The notes beneath the pieces were generated by a model. It did not search any database, was not told where the DNA came from, and worked only from the letters and a program-made list of their open reading frames with translations. Made by a program: the position numbers and the translations under genes. Shown here piece by piece: positions 43,551 to 55,507 of a DNA stretch of 64,000 nt; the first letter of the stretch is position 1, and every line of letters begins with the position of its first letter. Origin of the DNA: Phytophthora quininea. Taxonomy: Eukaryota > Oomycota > Peronosporomycetes > Peronosporales > Peronosporaceae. The stretch spans positions 186,001-250,000 of the forward strand of contig JAAVTG010000621.1 in the NCBI GenBank assembly GCA_011947345.1. Direction: 5' to 3'.

Positions 43551-43704
43551 GCCAGACTGCTTGGAAGTGGTGCGAGCCGCTCACTGATCTTGTTCTGAAA
43601 CAGTTCCCAAGTGTAGATGGCCGTGAAAGATAGCAACATGTACGTCTTCATTGCAAGGTGTCACGTTTGACTTTTCCTAGCTATGCAGGTCTACCATGTA
43701 GAAG

Positions 43705-45333
<1,629 letters not shown>

Positions 45334-45776
45334 CTAGGGGGCTTGGTCGACGCGGTGGATCTCCGACTGAGTCAGTGGCCCATAGCGGATGAGGGGCCAC
45401 GAAGCTGTTGCTAAAGACCCCGGACGCAGTGGACGGGGTGAAAGTGGATTGTATTGGAGTTAGTGGGAACGTTGAAGGGATACATGACATCCGTCCTGGT
45501 GTACATTTATTGAGCCCGGTAGGTATCGATTGTACAATATTTGTTACTGAATCTATACCGAATGCATGTTCTCGTGCTCGCGTTCGGGAACGATAACACC
45601 TGCTACGATTGGACGACAAACACGGCGTTTGTTAAACTGGAAGTTTCTATGGCTGATACAAACGCCAAGATATCGGCCTCGTCGGACTTGCGCAAAATGA
45701 AGAGCTGGCAGCCTTCCTCCTGCAGAGCTCGCCGTCAGAGGAAATGCAAGCTTACCTTTGCTGAGTTCTTATAGCA
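45334..45776. other. Divergent promoter region, no gene seen
   Basis: 443 bp between the divergent adenylosuccinate synthetase and ARMC7-like genes. Open frames here have no protein-like features. Confidence 0.45.
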
Positions 45777-46373
45777 ATGCTGTCTTCCCGAGAGCGTCTC
45801 CAAGAGCGTCAAGGCCAATACGCCGCACCTCGTCACGAGTATCTGCAACAATTGGTGGACGAGTTCCAGCGCTCGCCCGACAAGCTGCGCAAGGAGGAAG
45901 TGGTGGCCAACCTTGCCAACTTCGCCTACGATCCCATCAACTACGCGTCTCTGGCGCGTCTCAGCGTCATGGACTTGTTCCTGGACATCCTCGACGCCGA
46001 CCAGCAGTCTGAGCCGTCGACAGCCACCCAATCTGGAAATCTTCCACTAGTCGAGTTTGCCTTGGGAGGCATCTGCAACTGCATTCCAGACCCGATACTG
46101 CAGCAGCAGTTCATCAACGGCGAAGGAGTCGACATCGTTGCGCCCTACATGCTCCAGATCAAGCCTCAAGATCCACCCACTTCATCTCAACTCAACATTG
46201 CTGTGTCAGCTCTGACCATCGCGTATTTCTTACTGGACTCTGCGGCATTCGCAGACATCACTACCGAGCGATTCGTATCGCAGATGCACCAATTGGAATC
46301 GCATCCAACCGTGCAGATTGCCAACACGGCCGCAGCATTCTCATGTCGATTCCACGAGCTGATGCGAGCTTAA
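45777..46373 (+). CDS. ARMC7: Armadillo-repeat protein 7-like
   Basis: Intact 198-residue frame. The segment EYLQQLVDEFQ ... KEEVVANLANFAYDPINY ... LARLSVMDLFLDIL matches the ARMC7 pattern closely, followed by LVEFALGGICN. ARMC7 is a small single-unit armadillo protein found with late spliceosomal complexes in animals; its role in oomycetes is unknown. No introns, no membrane segment. Confidence 0.85.
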   Translation: MLSSRERLQERQGQYAAPRHEYLQQLVDEFQRSPDKLRKEEVVANLANFAYDPINYASLARLSVMDLFLDILDADQQSEPSTATQSGNLPLVEFALGGICNCIPDPILQQQFINGEGVDIVAPYMLQIKPQDPPTSSQLNIAVSALTIAYFLLDSAAFADITTERFVSQMHQLESHPTVQIANTAAAFSCRFHELMRA

Positions 46374-46427
46374 CGATGTAGTATACAAATTCCAAGTACT
46401 CTTTTGAGGTGGCATAATCATTTAAAG

Positions 46428-47386
46428 ATGGTGTTCGACCTGGACGAGGACTCGGTGCAGACGCTGCTGGAGATGCTTAAGTACGTGCTGCTGGGCACCA
46501 ACGTGCTGCTGTTCCTGACTGCAGCGCTGGTCTTCTTCACCTCGTCGGTAGCGGAGCCCCGCAGCGGCTCCAGCCAGTTCAAGAGAGCGCTTATAGTGAC
46601 TGCTCATCCGGATGATGAGAGCATGTTCTTCCTGCCGCTTGTGGATTCTCTACAGCAGCCAAATGACGGCAAGGGGGACGTCTGGCAGATACATTTACTG
46701 TGTCTGTCAAGAGGCAACGCCGACGGATTGGGACACACGAGAGAGAAGGAGCTAAAGGCTTGCACTTCGTACTTAGGACTGTCCAGCGATCATGTCAAAA
46801 TACTAGAAGATCTCAAGCTCCAGGACGGCATGCTGACTCAATGGGACGAAGATCACATTGCTACTATTGTGGAGGAGTATATCGCCAAGCATAACATCGA
46901 TGCGGTACGTTTTGAAGGAGATACTACTAGATGTTGTTGAAGTGGGAACTGAAAAAGTATCTTTTGACTTAGGTCTTCACGTTTGACGCGTATGGAGTGT
47001 CAGGGCACAAGAACCATATTGCTACGCATTATGGAGTGAAGATTGCTCTGCAGAGACAGCAAGAGAAATGCAGTGCAACGGACGATGAAAAGAAGCAGAC
47101 AGTTCGTGGCTGGGCTCTGGAGAGTACGAGTCTGCTGCGTAAATATGTTGGCATTTTGGACACCGCGCTGTCGTACTGGTTGGCTGGAAGAGATCAGGGC
47201 GATGAACACCGCTTCGTGTTTACATTCCGGCCGCGGTGGAACTACAACGCGATGGCCATGCATCAGAGCCAATTCGTGTGGTACCGACGTCTCTTCGTGG
47301 CGTTCTCCCGCTACACCTTCATCAACACGTTCCAACCCTTGCTGCCAAATGGCGGTATTTCGACAGACCAGAAGAAGACGCAGTAA
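46428..47386 (+). CDS. PIGL: PIG-L, GlcNAc-phosphatidylinositol de-N-acetylase
   Basis: Second enzyme of GPI-anchor synthesis, removing acetate from GlcNAc-PI on the cytoplasmic face of the ER. Exons 46428-46904 and 46973-47386, intron 68 bp, giving 296 residues. One N-terminal membrane helix (VLLGTNVLLFLTAALVFFT) precedes the LmbE-type metal site AHPDDESMFF, then CLSRGNADGLG, and after the intron VFTFDAYGVSGHKNH with the second set of metal ligands (GHxxH). Length, helix and motifs all fit PIG-L. Unspliced reading stops ten codons into the intron. No frame break. Confidence 0.94.
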
Positions 47387-47543
47387 ACAACGAAATGACA
47401 ATGGATTGGCTGGATAAAAGCATTCGACTCAAGCTCCATGCAATAGTTGACTGCAATAAAAAAAAAACATTAGAACCCGCGTCGGATATCGACTGTTGTT
47501 TTCCGCTTGCGTCGATCTAAATGGAAGCAGTGAAAGGGTTAGA

Positions 47544-48558
47544 TCAACTATACAGCGGTAGGACACGCATCAACGTACTCAAAGCAGCAGCACGACGTCG
47601 AAGGTCCGGTGGATCGCGTACCAGCGATTCCAATGTTGGACCAGCTGTCAACGCAGTGCGGAAGTTTCCGTGGGTGTATTCCAGTGGCTCCATCGCCAAT
47701 GGCTTCTCATCTTGATGTCGGAGTGAGCATTGTCCACTACGCAGCCGATTGAGCGTCACTCGAGCTCGTGACCCACACACAAGGACTAACTGCACTTCCT
47801 CCGTTGAGATAGCAGCTACAAACCCATGGAACTCTTCCTCTGTGAGCTTGGACAGCAGCACAACTGCATCGCCCACAGTAAACTCCTCATTCGTCTCAGT
47901 TATCACCAGCTTCCTTCCATCTTTGCTTCCACCTGCAGCTTAGACGGCGCTCCTTCCTCGCTCGCCATCCTCGCAGCTTCCTCCCTCTCTCGATTGTGTT
48001 GCAGGTTGGCACACTCCTGCATCACGTCGCTCACAATCCGCTGCGGAGTCGGCAGCACGCCATGGGCCAAATGTCGGAAGTTAAACGCTTTCATCGTGCG
48101 TCTCTGCACTCGTCTCAGCTGCTTCTCCAGCAGTTCTGGATCCAGTCTCTCTCCTGTGAAATGCCCAACATTTCTCGCTTTCTTCTCCTTGTTCTTAGCA
48201 GCAGCAGTCTTTTTATTAAGAGCTTTGAGTCTTTTCTCCAACTTGAGTCTTCTGCGTCTCGTAGTGTCCAACAATTGTCGTTTTAGTTGCTGTTTATCGG
48301 CCTGGAAAACGTCCTCGGCCTGCTGCAGGTCGAAGGCCAGCAAACTGCGAGCGTCCTGCCTCGAGAACTGCAGCTGAGCCCTGGCAGCTGCTAAAGCCTG
48401 CTCTCTGTCGGCTTCAAAGGTTTACAGCGCCGTATAAAGTCCTCCAACTCGCCCCTCCGAAGCTTCTGCTGCTGCTGTTGCACGCGGTCGATGCTCTCCT
48501 GGTAGATCTGGCGCTCCAGCTCCAGCAGCTCGCGCACATTGAGTCGCTCTGCGCTCAT
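47544..48558 (-). CDS. Sds3/BRMS1-like protein, two frame breaks
   Basis: Predicted subunit of a SIN3-type histone deacetylase complex. The N-terminal two-thirds is a long helical segment (ERLNVRELLELERQIYQESI, then FDLQQAEDVFQADKQQLKRQ) as in the Sds3-like domain. The C-terminus (DAVVLLSKLTEEEFHGFV ... VTLNRLRSGQCSL) resembles the small beta domain that ends SUDS3 proteins. The frame breaks near 48405-48416 and 47920-47935; adding one base at each joins three pieces into one ~335-residue protein. The start is the first ATG after a TTG-only extension. Family assignment is by pattern only. Confidence 0.62.
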
Positions 48559-48701
48559 CTTGCCAAGATCGATCAAAACTGGGAGTATAATATACTATTC
48601 GATAACGTAGGTTACATCGCATTTACATTTATCAAGTATAACGTCGTTGAAAGATGGCATGATGCAGCCAGTTTCACATTCCCGTCGAGAAAAGGTGAAT
48701 C

Positions 48702-50852
48702 ATGAAGGTCCCGGCGCTCTTGTCGACGCTGTCGCTGCTCTTCCTGAGTTATGCAGAAGCTTCTTCGATGACCGCAGGCGCTCCGGAGCATCTCGTAGCC
48801 GCTGACGGCGAGTGTGTGCGGCTATTTCACTCGGGGGCTCTGTGGGCTGCCGCAGTCTGACCGACGGCGACATGGCGCCCTTATATCCGATTGCCAGCGC
48901 CGAGGAGCTCGCCAGCTTCGTGTCCGGCTCTGCAGACAAACAAGAGGCCGACTCTAAGTACGTTTTGGTGCTGAAGGAGTCGCTACTGAGCTACGACGCC
49001 ATCGAGAGCGGGCTCAGTCGCATTGGAGGGTTATTTATTTACCCCGAGAGCTCCAAGAACGCTAGCTTCGATGCCGCGACCCCTCAAGGACAAGACACAG
49101 TGGACGGAGTGGTTAACCCTTTCCAATCCAAGAAAACCAAATGGAACCCCTCGGGAAACGGACTTTTAACGAAAAGTTTGCCGTTCCCGGTGGTGATGCT
49201 GGCGAACACGACAACCGGTGACGAGTTCACCAAGCGGGCAGAGTTGAACGTTAAGAGTGGTGTAGGGGCCACGTACAAGGCCTTTATGAACTACTACTTT
49301 GGTCCGGAAGAGATGAACTCGCTCAAGTGCCTCAACTTCACCAATATCTACGGAAATCGCAGTCCCAAGTGCGACCCCATTGGCGGACAGAGTTCTTGGG
49401 CCATGAGAGGCAACTTGACGTCAAATGAGATTGTCTTGGCCATGGCAGGCATGGATGCGACAGCGTTGTCCCATGAACTGTCGCCTGGAGCCAACACTGG
49501 AGCGTCTGGATTGGTAGCTCTGCTAGCAGCGGCTGATGCACTCAAGGGACTGCCGGACTCGGACTTTGATAAGAAGGTGGTGTTTGCAGCTTTCCAAGCC
49601 GAGAAGTATGGCTTTGTAGGGTCCAGAAGGTTCCTATCGGACTTGAAGAAGTTCACGGACGATCGCAACGCATGCGCACACCACGTGACCGACTCGTCGT
49701 CTCCGATGGGCGAGAGCTTCTGCACCAACCCGATGCTCAGTAGCACGAATTTCACCAACCTTACGCTTGGAAACATTTCGTACGCGATCGCTGTTGATCA
49801 GGTGGGCATCTTGTCGTCGGGTAACTTTACGGTTCATGTAAACCCCAACGCCAACGACACCAGCAATCTAGTGGATGCGATTCTGAACGCTCCATCTGCT
49901 AACTCTTCCTTTGGGGAAGGCAACACAGGATCTCTTCCGCCTACTCCACTGTTGTCCTTCGTGAACGACGCGGAGTACGGCAAGAGCGATCTGGTGAGCG
50001 CTGTGATTGCTGGATACGACGAAAGTTTCACTTCGGAAGGAACCTACAACAGTCGCCACGATGAATTTACGCTGCTTGATGTAAAGGCAGTTGGGAGGGC
50101 TGCACAGGTGCTGGCCGAAAGTGTCTTCACGTTGGCTTCGAGTAATGCTACCAGCGAGCAGCTTGCCCAGATTAAGGTGAACACATCGCTGGTTGAGAGC
50201 ATGCTGTCATGTGTCAGCCAAAACTGGAGCTGTAGTCTCATGAAGAACTACTCCCAGTACATGTTGGAGACATTGATCGACTACCTCAGTCTGACCAAGT
50301 CGGCGTTCCCCAGCTACTCGGTGCCGCCGACGTTGTACTGGGTCCACTGAATGAAGATCGCTCGATGCTGGTCATGAAGACCAGTGACGGCTCGTCCTAT
50401 TCGCTCTTCAACGAGTCCTGGTCAGACGACGACTATGTTGTGCGTCTGTTCCCGAATGCCTACGAGTTCTTCACGCGTGCGTTCCTCGCGTCCGCCATGG
50501 TTCCCAATGATACTGCTAAGACTGCCACTAACTGCACCAAAAGCCAATCGTGTGGCAAAGGTATGGAATGTGTATACCCCGGCATTTGCACGAATAAGAG
50601 CGCATTCCACCACGAAGCTAGCGACCCGGGACTCACACGCACGAACACAGCTCTCGTGTACGACGTGGTGAACTCATCTCGACCGCTCTGGACGGAGCCT
50701 CAATGGGCCACTGATATCGGCAGCTACTCGTTCCCGGACCCTGGCGTCTGGATCGGTTGGATCACTCTTTTGTCGGCTTGGGTGTGACTGGTGCTGGTGT
50801 TGGCGTCGCTTACGTGGTGCTGGGCAGTGTGCAAAAGATGAAACTGATGTAA
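48702..50852 (+). CDS. NCSTN: Nicastrin, gamma-secretase subunit (three frame breaks)
   Basis: Large type I glycoprotein that gates substrates of the presenilin gamma-secretase complex. Signal peptide (MKVPALLSTLSLLFLSYAEA), then CVRLFHSGG as in nicastrin N-termini. An M28-peptidase-like domain follows (GANTGASGLVALLAAADAL, FDKKVVFAAFQAEKYGFVGS), where family members have lost the metal ligands. Many N-glycosylation sequons. A C-terminal helix (GLGVTGAGVGVAYVVLG) and the short tail QKMKLM end the protein at TAA 50850-50852. Three breaks: G-run 48833-48837, G-run 50340-50342, and near 50753-50758; one base at each restores a ~716-residue protein. Three breaks in one conserved gene argue for sequence error. 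Confidence 0.88.
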
Positions 50853-50959
50853 GCAGCATCTACTTTTTGGTGATGGTTGCTGCTCGTGAATACAAACAAG
50901 CAAGAAAAAAAAAAGTAGATTATTGATGCTTTAAATTACATGCGCTGATATCTATCTAC

Positions 50960-52285
50960 TTAGGCGGTGCCTCGCTCAGCAATTTCTTCACCAGGTTCAC
51001 CACCATCACCTTCATCTTCCATGCCTTCGTCGCCGTCTTCATCACCACGACCAGCACGTCCGATTGGAACGATATCTGCCGTGCCGTAGCAAGCACAATC
51101 GCCTTCGCATGCGAAGCAGGCTACAAAGATGATACTTAGGAACAGCAGGAACAGCACCATGTCGGTGTAGAAGAACACCATGCCTTGCATGTACTCGTCC
51201 GGAGATAACCGCTCGTTCATACAAGACGCATCGTAAGCGAACCACATGATGAGAAGCAGCATCACCGCCAGCGACGCACTGAACTGCAATGGGGACACGG
51301 CATCTTCCATGTAGAAGAAGTAGATGAACAGCGAGGTAACGAAGCCCAGGAAGAAGGAGATCAATAGCACCACCGGGTAGCTGATCAAGATCGGTTGGAT
51401 CTCCGGGTCGTACGACCGCTTGATGATCATCGTGCACAGCAACGTCGTGACCGCCATGATGCCAAATAAGAAGCAGAAGATGAAGATGCTGGCCTTGGTC
51501 TCGAATAAACAGTCCATAGCAGCGAAGAACAGGCTTTGTGTGAGTGTGTACGCGCCCAGCACCATGAAATTGGTCGGGAAGCGGTACTTGACCAAGTACA
51601 ACCACAACAGCGCGAGCACCATCAACACGAACGTGATGAAGACGTAGTGCCAGTTGTTGAACGCTTCTTGGAAGCCGTTGTGGATCGCCGGCACATACGA
51701 GAAGAACAAGAGCAACATGACCACTGCGAACAATTGGATCGTGAAGATGGAGAAGAGTTTGCGTCGGAATCCTTGCTGGATAATGACGGGCATGTGGATC
51801 ACTGCAAACGGGTCGTCCAAGGGGTTGGAGCCCGTCTGAAATACCGAGAGCGAGATAATCGTCCGCGACTCCATGAAATTCGAGTCGAACCGCTTCTTGA
51901 CGACTTCAAAGAACTTCATATCTGTCTCGGTGGCTTTACCCGAAGCTTTCTTCTCTTCCAGGTGCTTGATAAGGATCGATCCGCGACGGTAGTGCGACTT
52001 GCGCTTGGTCGGGTCCATCTCTTCGTCTTCCGAGTGGAAAAGTCTAGTGACCCGCTTCAAAATGGCACGAACCGAGCCTTGCTGCGGGGCGACAACAGAA
52101 CGCGCTCGCTCTGGGGAACTCACTGCTTCGACAGGCACGCCCATATGATCTTTGGCCGGCACATTGACCGGGTCGGCCCAAGTCTGTTCCCGTGAGTGGA
52201 GTGATCGACGAGATTGACTTTCAGCGCTGCGAGCTCTCTCGCCAACCTCCGGGGTCACCGCGTTGTCAGCCGACATGTCCATCAT
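50960..52285 (-). CDS. Bax inhibitor-1 / TMBIM (Lifeguard) family protein
   Basis: Intact 441-residue frame. The first ~180 residues are hydrophilic and Arg/Ser-rich. Seven hydrophobic segments follow from about residue 185 (LFSIFTIQLFAVVMLLLFFS onward), including YTLTQSLFFA, AVTTLLCTMIIKRSYDPEIQ and FFYTDMVLFLLFLSIIF, matching the UPF0005/BI-1 fold. The C-terminal tail is acidic and Gly-rich. BI-1 proteins act in Ca2+ leak and cell-death control at ER or Golgi membranes. The long N-terminal extension is unusual compared with ~240-residue BI-1 itself. Confidence 0.82.
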   Translation of the reverse strand: MMDMSADNAVTPEVGERARSAESQSRRSLHSREQTWADPVNVPAKDHMGVPVEAVSSPERARSVVAPQQGSVRAILKRVTRLFHSEDEEMDPTKRKSHYRRGSILIKHLEEKKASGKATETDMKFFEVVKKRFDSNFMESRTIISLSVFQTGSNPLDDPFAVIHMPVIIQQGFRRKLFSIFTIQLFAVVMLLLFFSYVPAIHNGFQEAFNNWHYVFITFVLMVLALLWLYLVKYRFPTNFMVLGAYTLTQSLFFAAMDCLFETKASIFIFCFLFGIMAVTTLLCTMIIKRSYDPEIQPILISYPVVLLISFFLGFVTSLFIYFFYMEDAVSPLQFSASLAVMLLLIMWFAYDASCMNERLSPDEYMQGMVFFYTDMVLFLLFLSIIFVACFACEGDCACYGTADIVPIGRAGRGDEDGDEGMEDEGDGGEPGEEIAERGTA

Positions 52286-53081
52286 GGCTTTTGGCCGTAC
52301 TAGGGCAACGAGTTGACTTGTGCGTTCTCGCGAGCTCTGCTACACTGAGCGAGTGGCAAACCGTTTTGGTGCCGTGGTTCCGACAAGACATTGGCCTCTG
52401 ACCTCGACCTCGACCTCGTATTTATAGTGGTGACGAAGAGGAAGGAGTAGTCATCTCAAAATACTACGTTGACTCGTGTCTTGTCGAGGTCGGTCTTTCT
52501 TGAGGACAATTAAGACTTGTTTACAGGCAGTGCGCAGAGAGGACTTGCACTGCAAGTTCAACATGCAGTTTTGAACCCATGTGTTCACGCGGTGCTTGGT
52601 GGTACACTCTGCTTGGTAATCGCGCAGCTGAGCTTTATCATCAGGTTTTTGCAGAGAGATTCGAGAATGTGAAAAAGAGCTAAAGAGGTTCTCTACGAGG
52701 AGTCTATAAGTCTTTAAACCCGTGTCGTTACGCTTGCTCTCCCTCCCAAACGTCCCTGGCCAGTGCTAGCGGACTCGTGGAAAACTTGTGTGTCTTCCAA
52801 CAAACAACTACGCAACTTACAGCTTTCTCCAACGTCTTTCATGCCATCCCCGACGTTTGCTTGGCACGTTCCAACACCCTGTGCTGGACGCGATCAGCAT
52901 TAACCTTTTCAACCTCCTTTGTGATACATTTGGCTCAAATATCCAGGGGCAGCCGTTTCCGCAGCGTGTGACTTGTGACGACTTGCACCAGAGAGCGGGT
53001 ACAGCGATGCGGCGATGTCCTGCACGGCCATCACTCGGCCTTTTCGCCTGCGAGCGCAGTTGAATCCTGGTATCGGCAGGC
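52286..53081. other. Intergenic with CTCGAC microrepeat
   Basis: About 800 bp between divergent genes. ACCTCGACCTCGACCTCG (52401-52418) is a three-unit hexanucleotide repeat followed by a TATTTATAG stretch. No gene found. Confidence 0.45.
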
Positions 53082-54839
53082 ATGGGCGAGGCGAGCGTGG
53101 CCATGCCGCCTGCAGTCGCCACGAATAGCCCCGAAGCGATAGCAAGCAGCCGCAGCGGCCGCGGTCTCCGCCAGAAGGTCGTGGACGAGCTCAAGAGCGT
53201 GCGGCGCAAGAGTCCGGGCGTCGACAAGAAGGCCGGCAAGGCTCCACCTCCTCTGGAACTTAATGACGTCGAAGACGACGATGAAGATGAGGCCCCCACC
53301 AAGTCCAAGGGCTGCAGCATCTGCGAGCGCTCCTTCACCGTCTTCCGAGCCAAGCACACGTGCAAAATCTGCGCGCAGAAGATCTGCGACGACTGCAGTA
53401 AGAACCGCATGAAGCTGCACCGCAGACTGGAGCGCAAGAAAGGCTCGAGACTGTGTGACCCTTGTGCGAGGAACTACATGCACTCGGAGAATGGAGAAGA
53501 TCTGGGCAGTTGCCCAGACCAGTCCCCGCCACTGGCATCGGTCAGTAGTGAATACACGTTGAAACCCGGTCCTCATGAAATGGGAGAAGACATTCCGTGC
53601 CGGCCAAGAGGCTGACGACGATGATCCATTCAAAGGAGAGCACTGCGGTTGCTAAGACGACCAAGAATGTGGTGGTCAAGAAGGCGGTTGTTGTGCAGAG
53701 GAACAAGGTGCATTACTCCCACCTACGTACGAGACATTGGGTCTCGCTGGTGGTGGTGATGGTGTTGGTGGCGCTACGTGTTTTCTACTACAACCGGAGG
53801 AGTGGTGTCGAAGGAAACGCCATGGCAACGGCCACCGGCACGGCGAGTGCTGGTGCGGCGGTTGTTGTGAGTCCTCCTACACGTTCGTGGAGCGCGCACT
53901 AGACAACGTGCTGTCCATGCGGACGCTGGGGACGTATCTGCTGGGGTTGGTGCTGTTTGACGAGCTCTCACGTAAGAGCAGCCCTGGAAGACCTCGCAAG
54001 CTCAAGCACCGCAGACGTCGACGCTCTCACGTTACCAGGCCGACTGAGACACGGGAGCGCACCAAGTCGTCGCTGTCGGACAGTAATGTGGCCAACAAGC
54101 GTCGGGGGTGGATACTTCGGCACCACCGTCGCCCCACACGTCTCAGGAAGACGAGCTGGAAGTGGACACGGCCGAAGGAAGCCACGACGACGAAGGCTTC
54201 AGCTTGGAGAAACTCGTGTCGTCTCTGGAGGATGGCGACGCACACCGCGCTCCTGATGGAGAACTGCAGCTCGCCAAGTTCATGGCCACGTGCAACGTCA
54301 TCTGCGGCTTTCTGGGCGTGTTTGGCCGCGCCACGTCGTTCGCAGGCAGCACTGTCGGCGGGTATTTCACCTCAATTGAGCACAACTTGGGAGCGTGGCC
54401 GACTCCGACGTCCTCGAACACGTGGAAGGAGCAGAGCGTCATTGCGGTCATTGAGCACGAGGTGGAGCTGCAAGTGGCCAATGTGGGCGGCAAGAAGAAG
54501 CCGTCGTGCTCCCGCTGTCTGCTGCGTCTGCTGTGGTTCATTGAATTCGTCGAGGCCTGTGTTCGTCTCACGTTGCTGGAATCAACGGAGGAAAACTGCT
54601 ACGCCGGTGCCAGCAAAGCCTACGAGGAGACACTGGGCAAACGTCACCCGTGGCTCGTCCGCAAGGGAGTCAACACTGCACTGGGCTCGATCCCGACACG
54701 CAGCCACATCCTCGGCGAGCTGCACGTGAGTGACGAGACCGACCTGGAGCCGCTCCGCACCGCACACGTCAAGCTCGAACACATTGTGGCGCAACTCGAA
54801 GGCGTCTTCGAGAAGCACGGGCTGCAAGACCTGAAATAA
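53082..54839 (+). CDS. FYVE zinc finger - membrane helix - GLTP fusion protein
   Basis: One protein if three breaks are bridged. Residues ~78-131 form a FYVE-like finger (CSICERSFTVFRAKHTCKIC ... CDDCS ... CDPCARNY); the usual RHHCR core is RAKHTC, so phosphoinositide specificity may differ. A membrane helix (HWVSLVVVMVLVALRVFYY) follows, then a second moderately hydrophobic stretch (LGTYLLGLVLFDE), an acidic linker, and a C-terminal glycolipid-transfer-protein domain (LQLAKFMATCNVICGFLGVF, HEVELQVAN, LRLLWFIEFVEACVRL, YEETLGKRHPWLVRKG). GLTP domains move glycosphingolipids or ceramide-1-phosphate between membranes. Breaks near 53588-53598, 53866-53870 and the G-run 54104-54108. An endosomal lipid-transfer protein is inferred. 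Confidence 0.72.
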
Positions 54840-55012
54840 ACTAGATGCATGTCCAACTAACCTTACTACCAAATCCAACGTGGCATTGAACGTTAAAACG
54901 AATCTTGTGCATGTAGAGGGCAATAAAATATCTACTGCATTTACGAGTTACAGCTTCTCCTTGGTTCCAAGACGTTCCTCTTTTCCTCTCCACTACATGT
55001 CTTTTCCGGTGC

Positions 55013-55507
55013 TTAGGCGGACGCCGTCTGCTTGCGCTTGTAGTCCGAGATGGCGGCCTTGATGGCGTCCTCCGCCAGCATGCTGCAGTGCAGCTTGACG
55101 GGCGGCAGCTTCAGGTGGGACGCGATGTCCGTGTTCTTGATCTTGAGGCAGTCCTCGACGCTCTTGCCCTTGAGCCACTCGGTGGCCACCGAGCTGCTGG
55201 CGATGGCCGAGCCGCAGCCGAACGTCTTGAACTTGGAGTCCACGATGGTGCCGTGCTCGTCCACCTGGATCTGCAGCTTCATCACGTCGCCGCAGGCGGG
55301 GGCGCCCACCAGGCCCGTGCCCACGTCCTTGGCGTTCTTGTCCATGGCCCCCACGTTGCGCGGGTTCTCGTAGTGGTCGATCACGTTCTCGTGGTACAGA
55401 CGCGTCTGCGTGGCCGGCACGGCCATGCGAGCGGGGCGGGCAGCCAGCGCGCCGAGAGATCTCTTGAGGGCCGAGCGAGCGATCATTTTGGTTGGCTTTC
55501 TTTCCAC
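55013..55507 (-). CDS. ISCU: Iron-sulfur cluster scaffold IscU/ISU1
   Basis: Mitochondrial scaffold on which Fe-S clusters are built before transfer by the HSP70/J-protein pair. Intact. A mitochondrial presequence (ARSALKRSLGALAARPARMA) is followed by RLYHENVIDHYENPRNVG. The three cluster-binding Cys lie in GAPACGDVMKLQIQ, FKTFGCGSAIASSS and KLHCSMLAEDAI, with the conserved LPPVK chaperone-binding motif just before the third. 164 residues from the first Met (55507), or 157 from MIARSALK (55486), which may be the real start. Confidence 0.96.
   Translation of the reverse strand: MERKPTKMIARSALKRSLGALAARPARMAVPATQTRLYHENVIDHYENPRNVGAMDKNAKDVGTGLVGAPACGDVMKLQIQVDEHGTIVDSKFKTFGCGSAIASSSVATEWLKGKSVEDCLKIKNTDIASHLKLPPVKLHCSMLAEDAIKAAISDYKRKQTASA

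Noticed and set aside
50384..50671. Ser/Arg-rich frame within the nicastrin gene
   Set aside because: Out-of-frame shadow; the nicastrin frame on either side explains the sequence.
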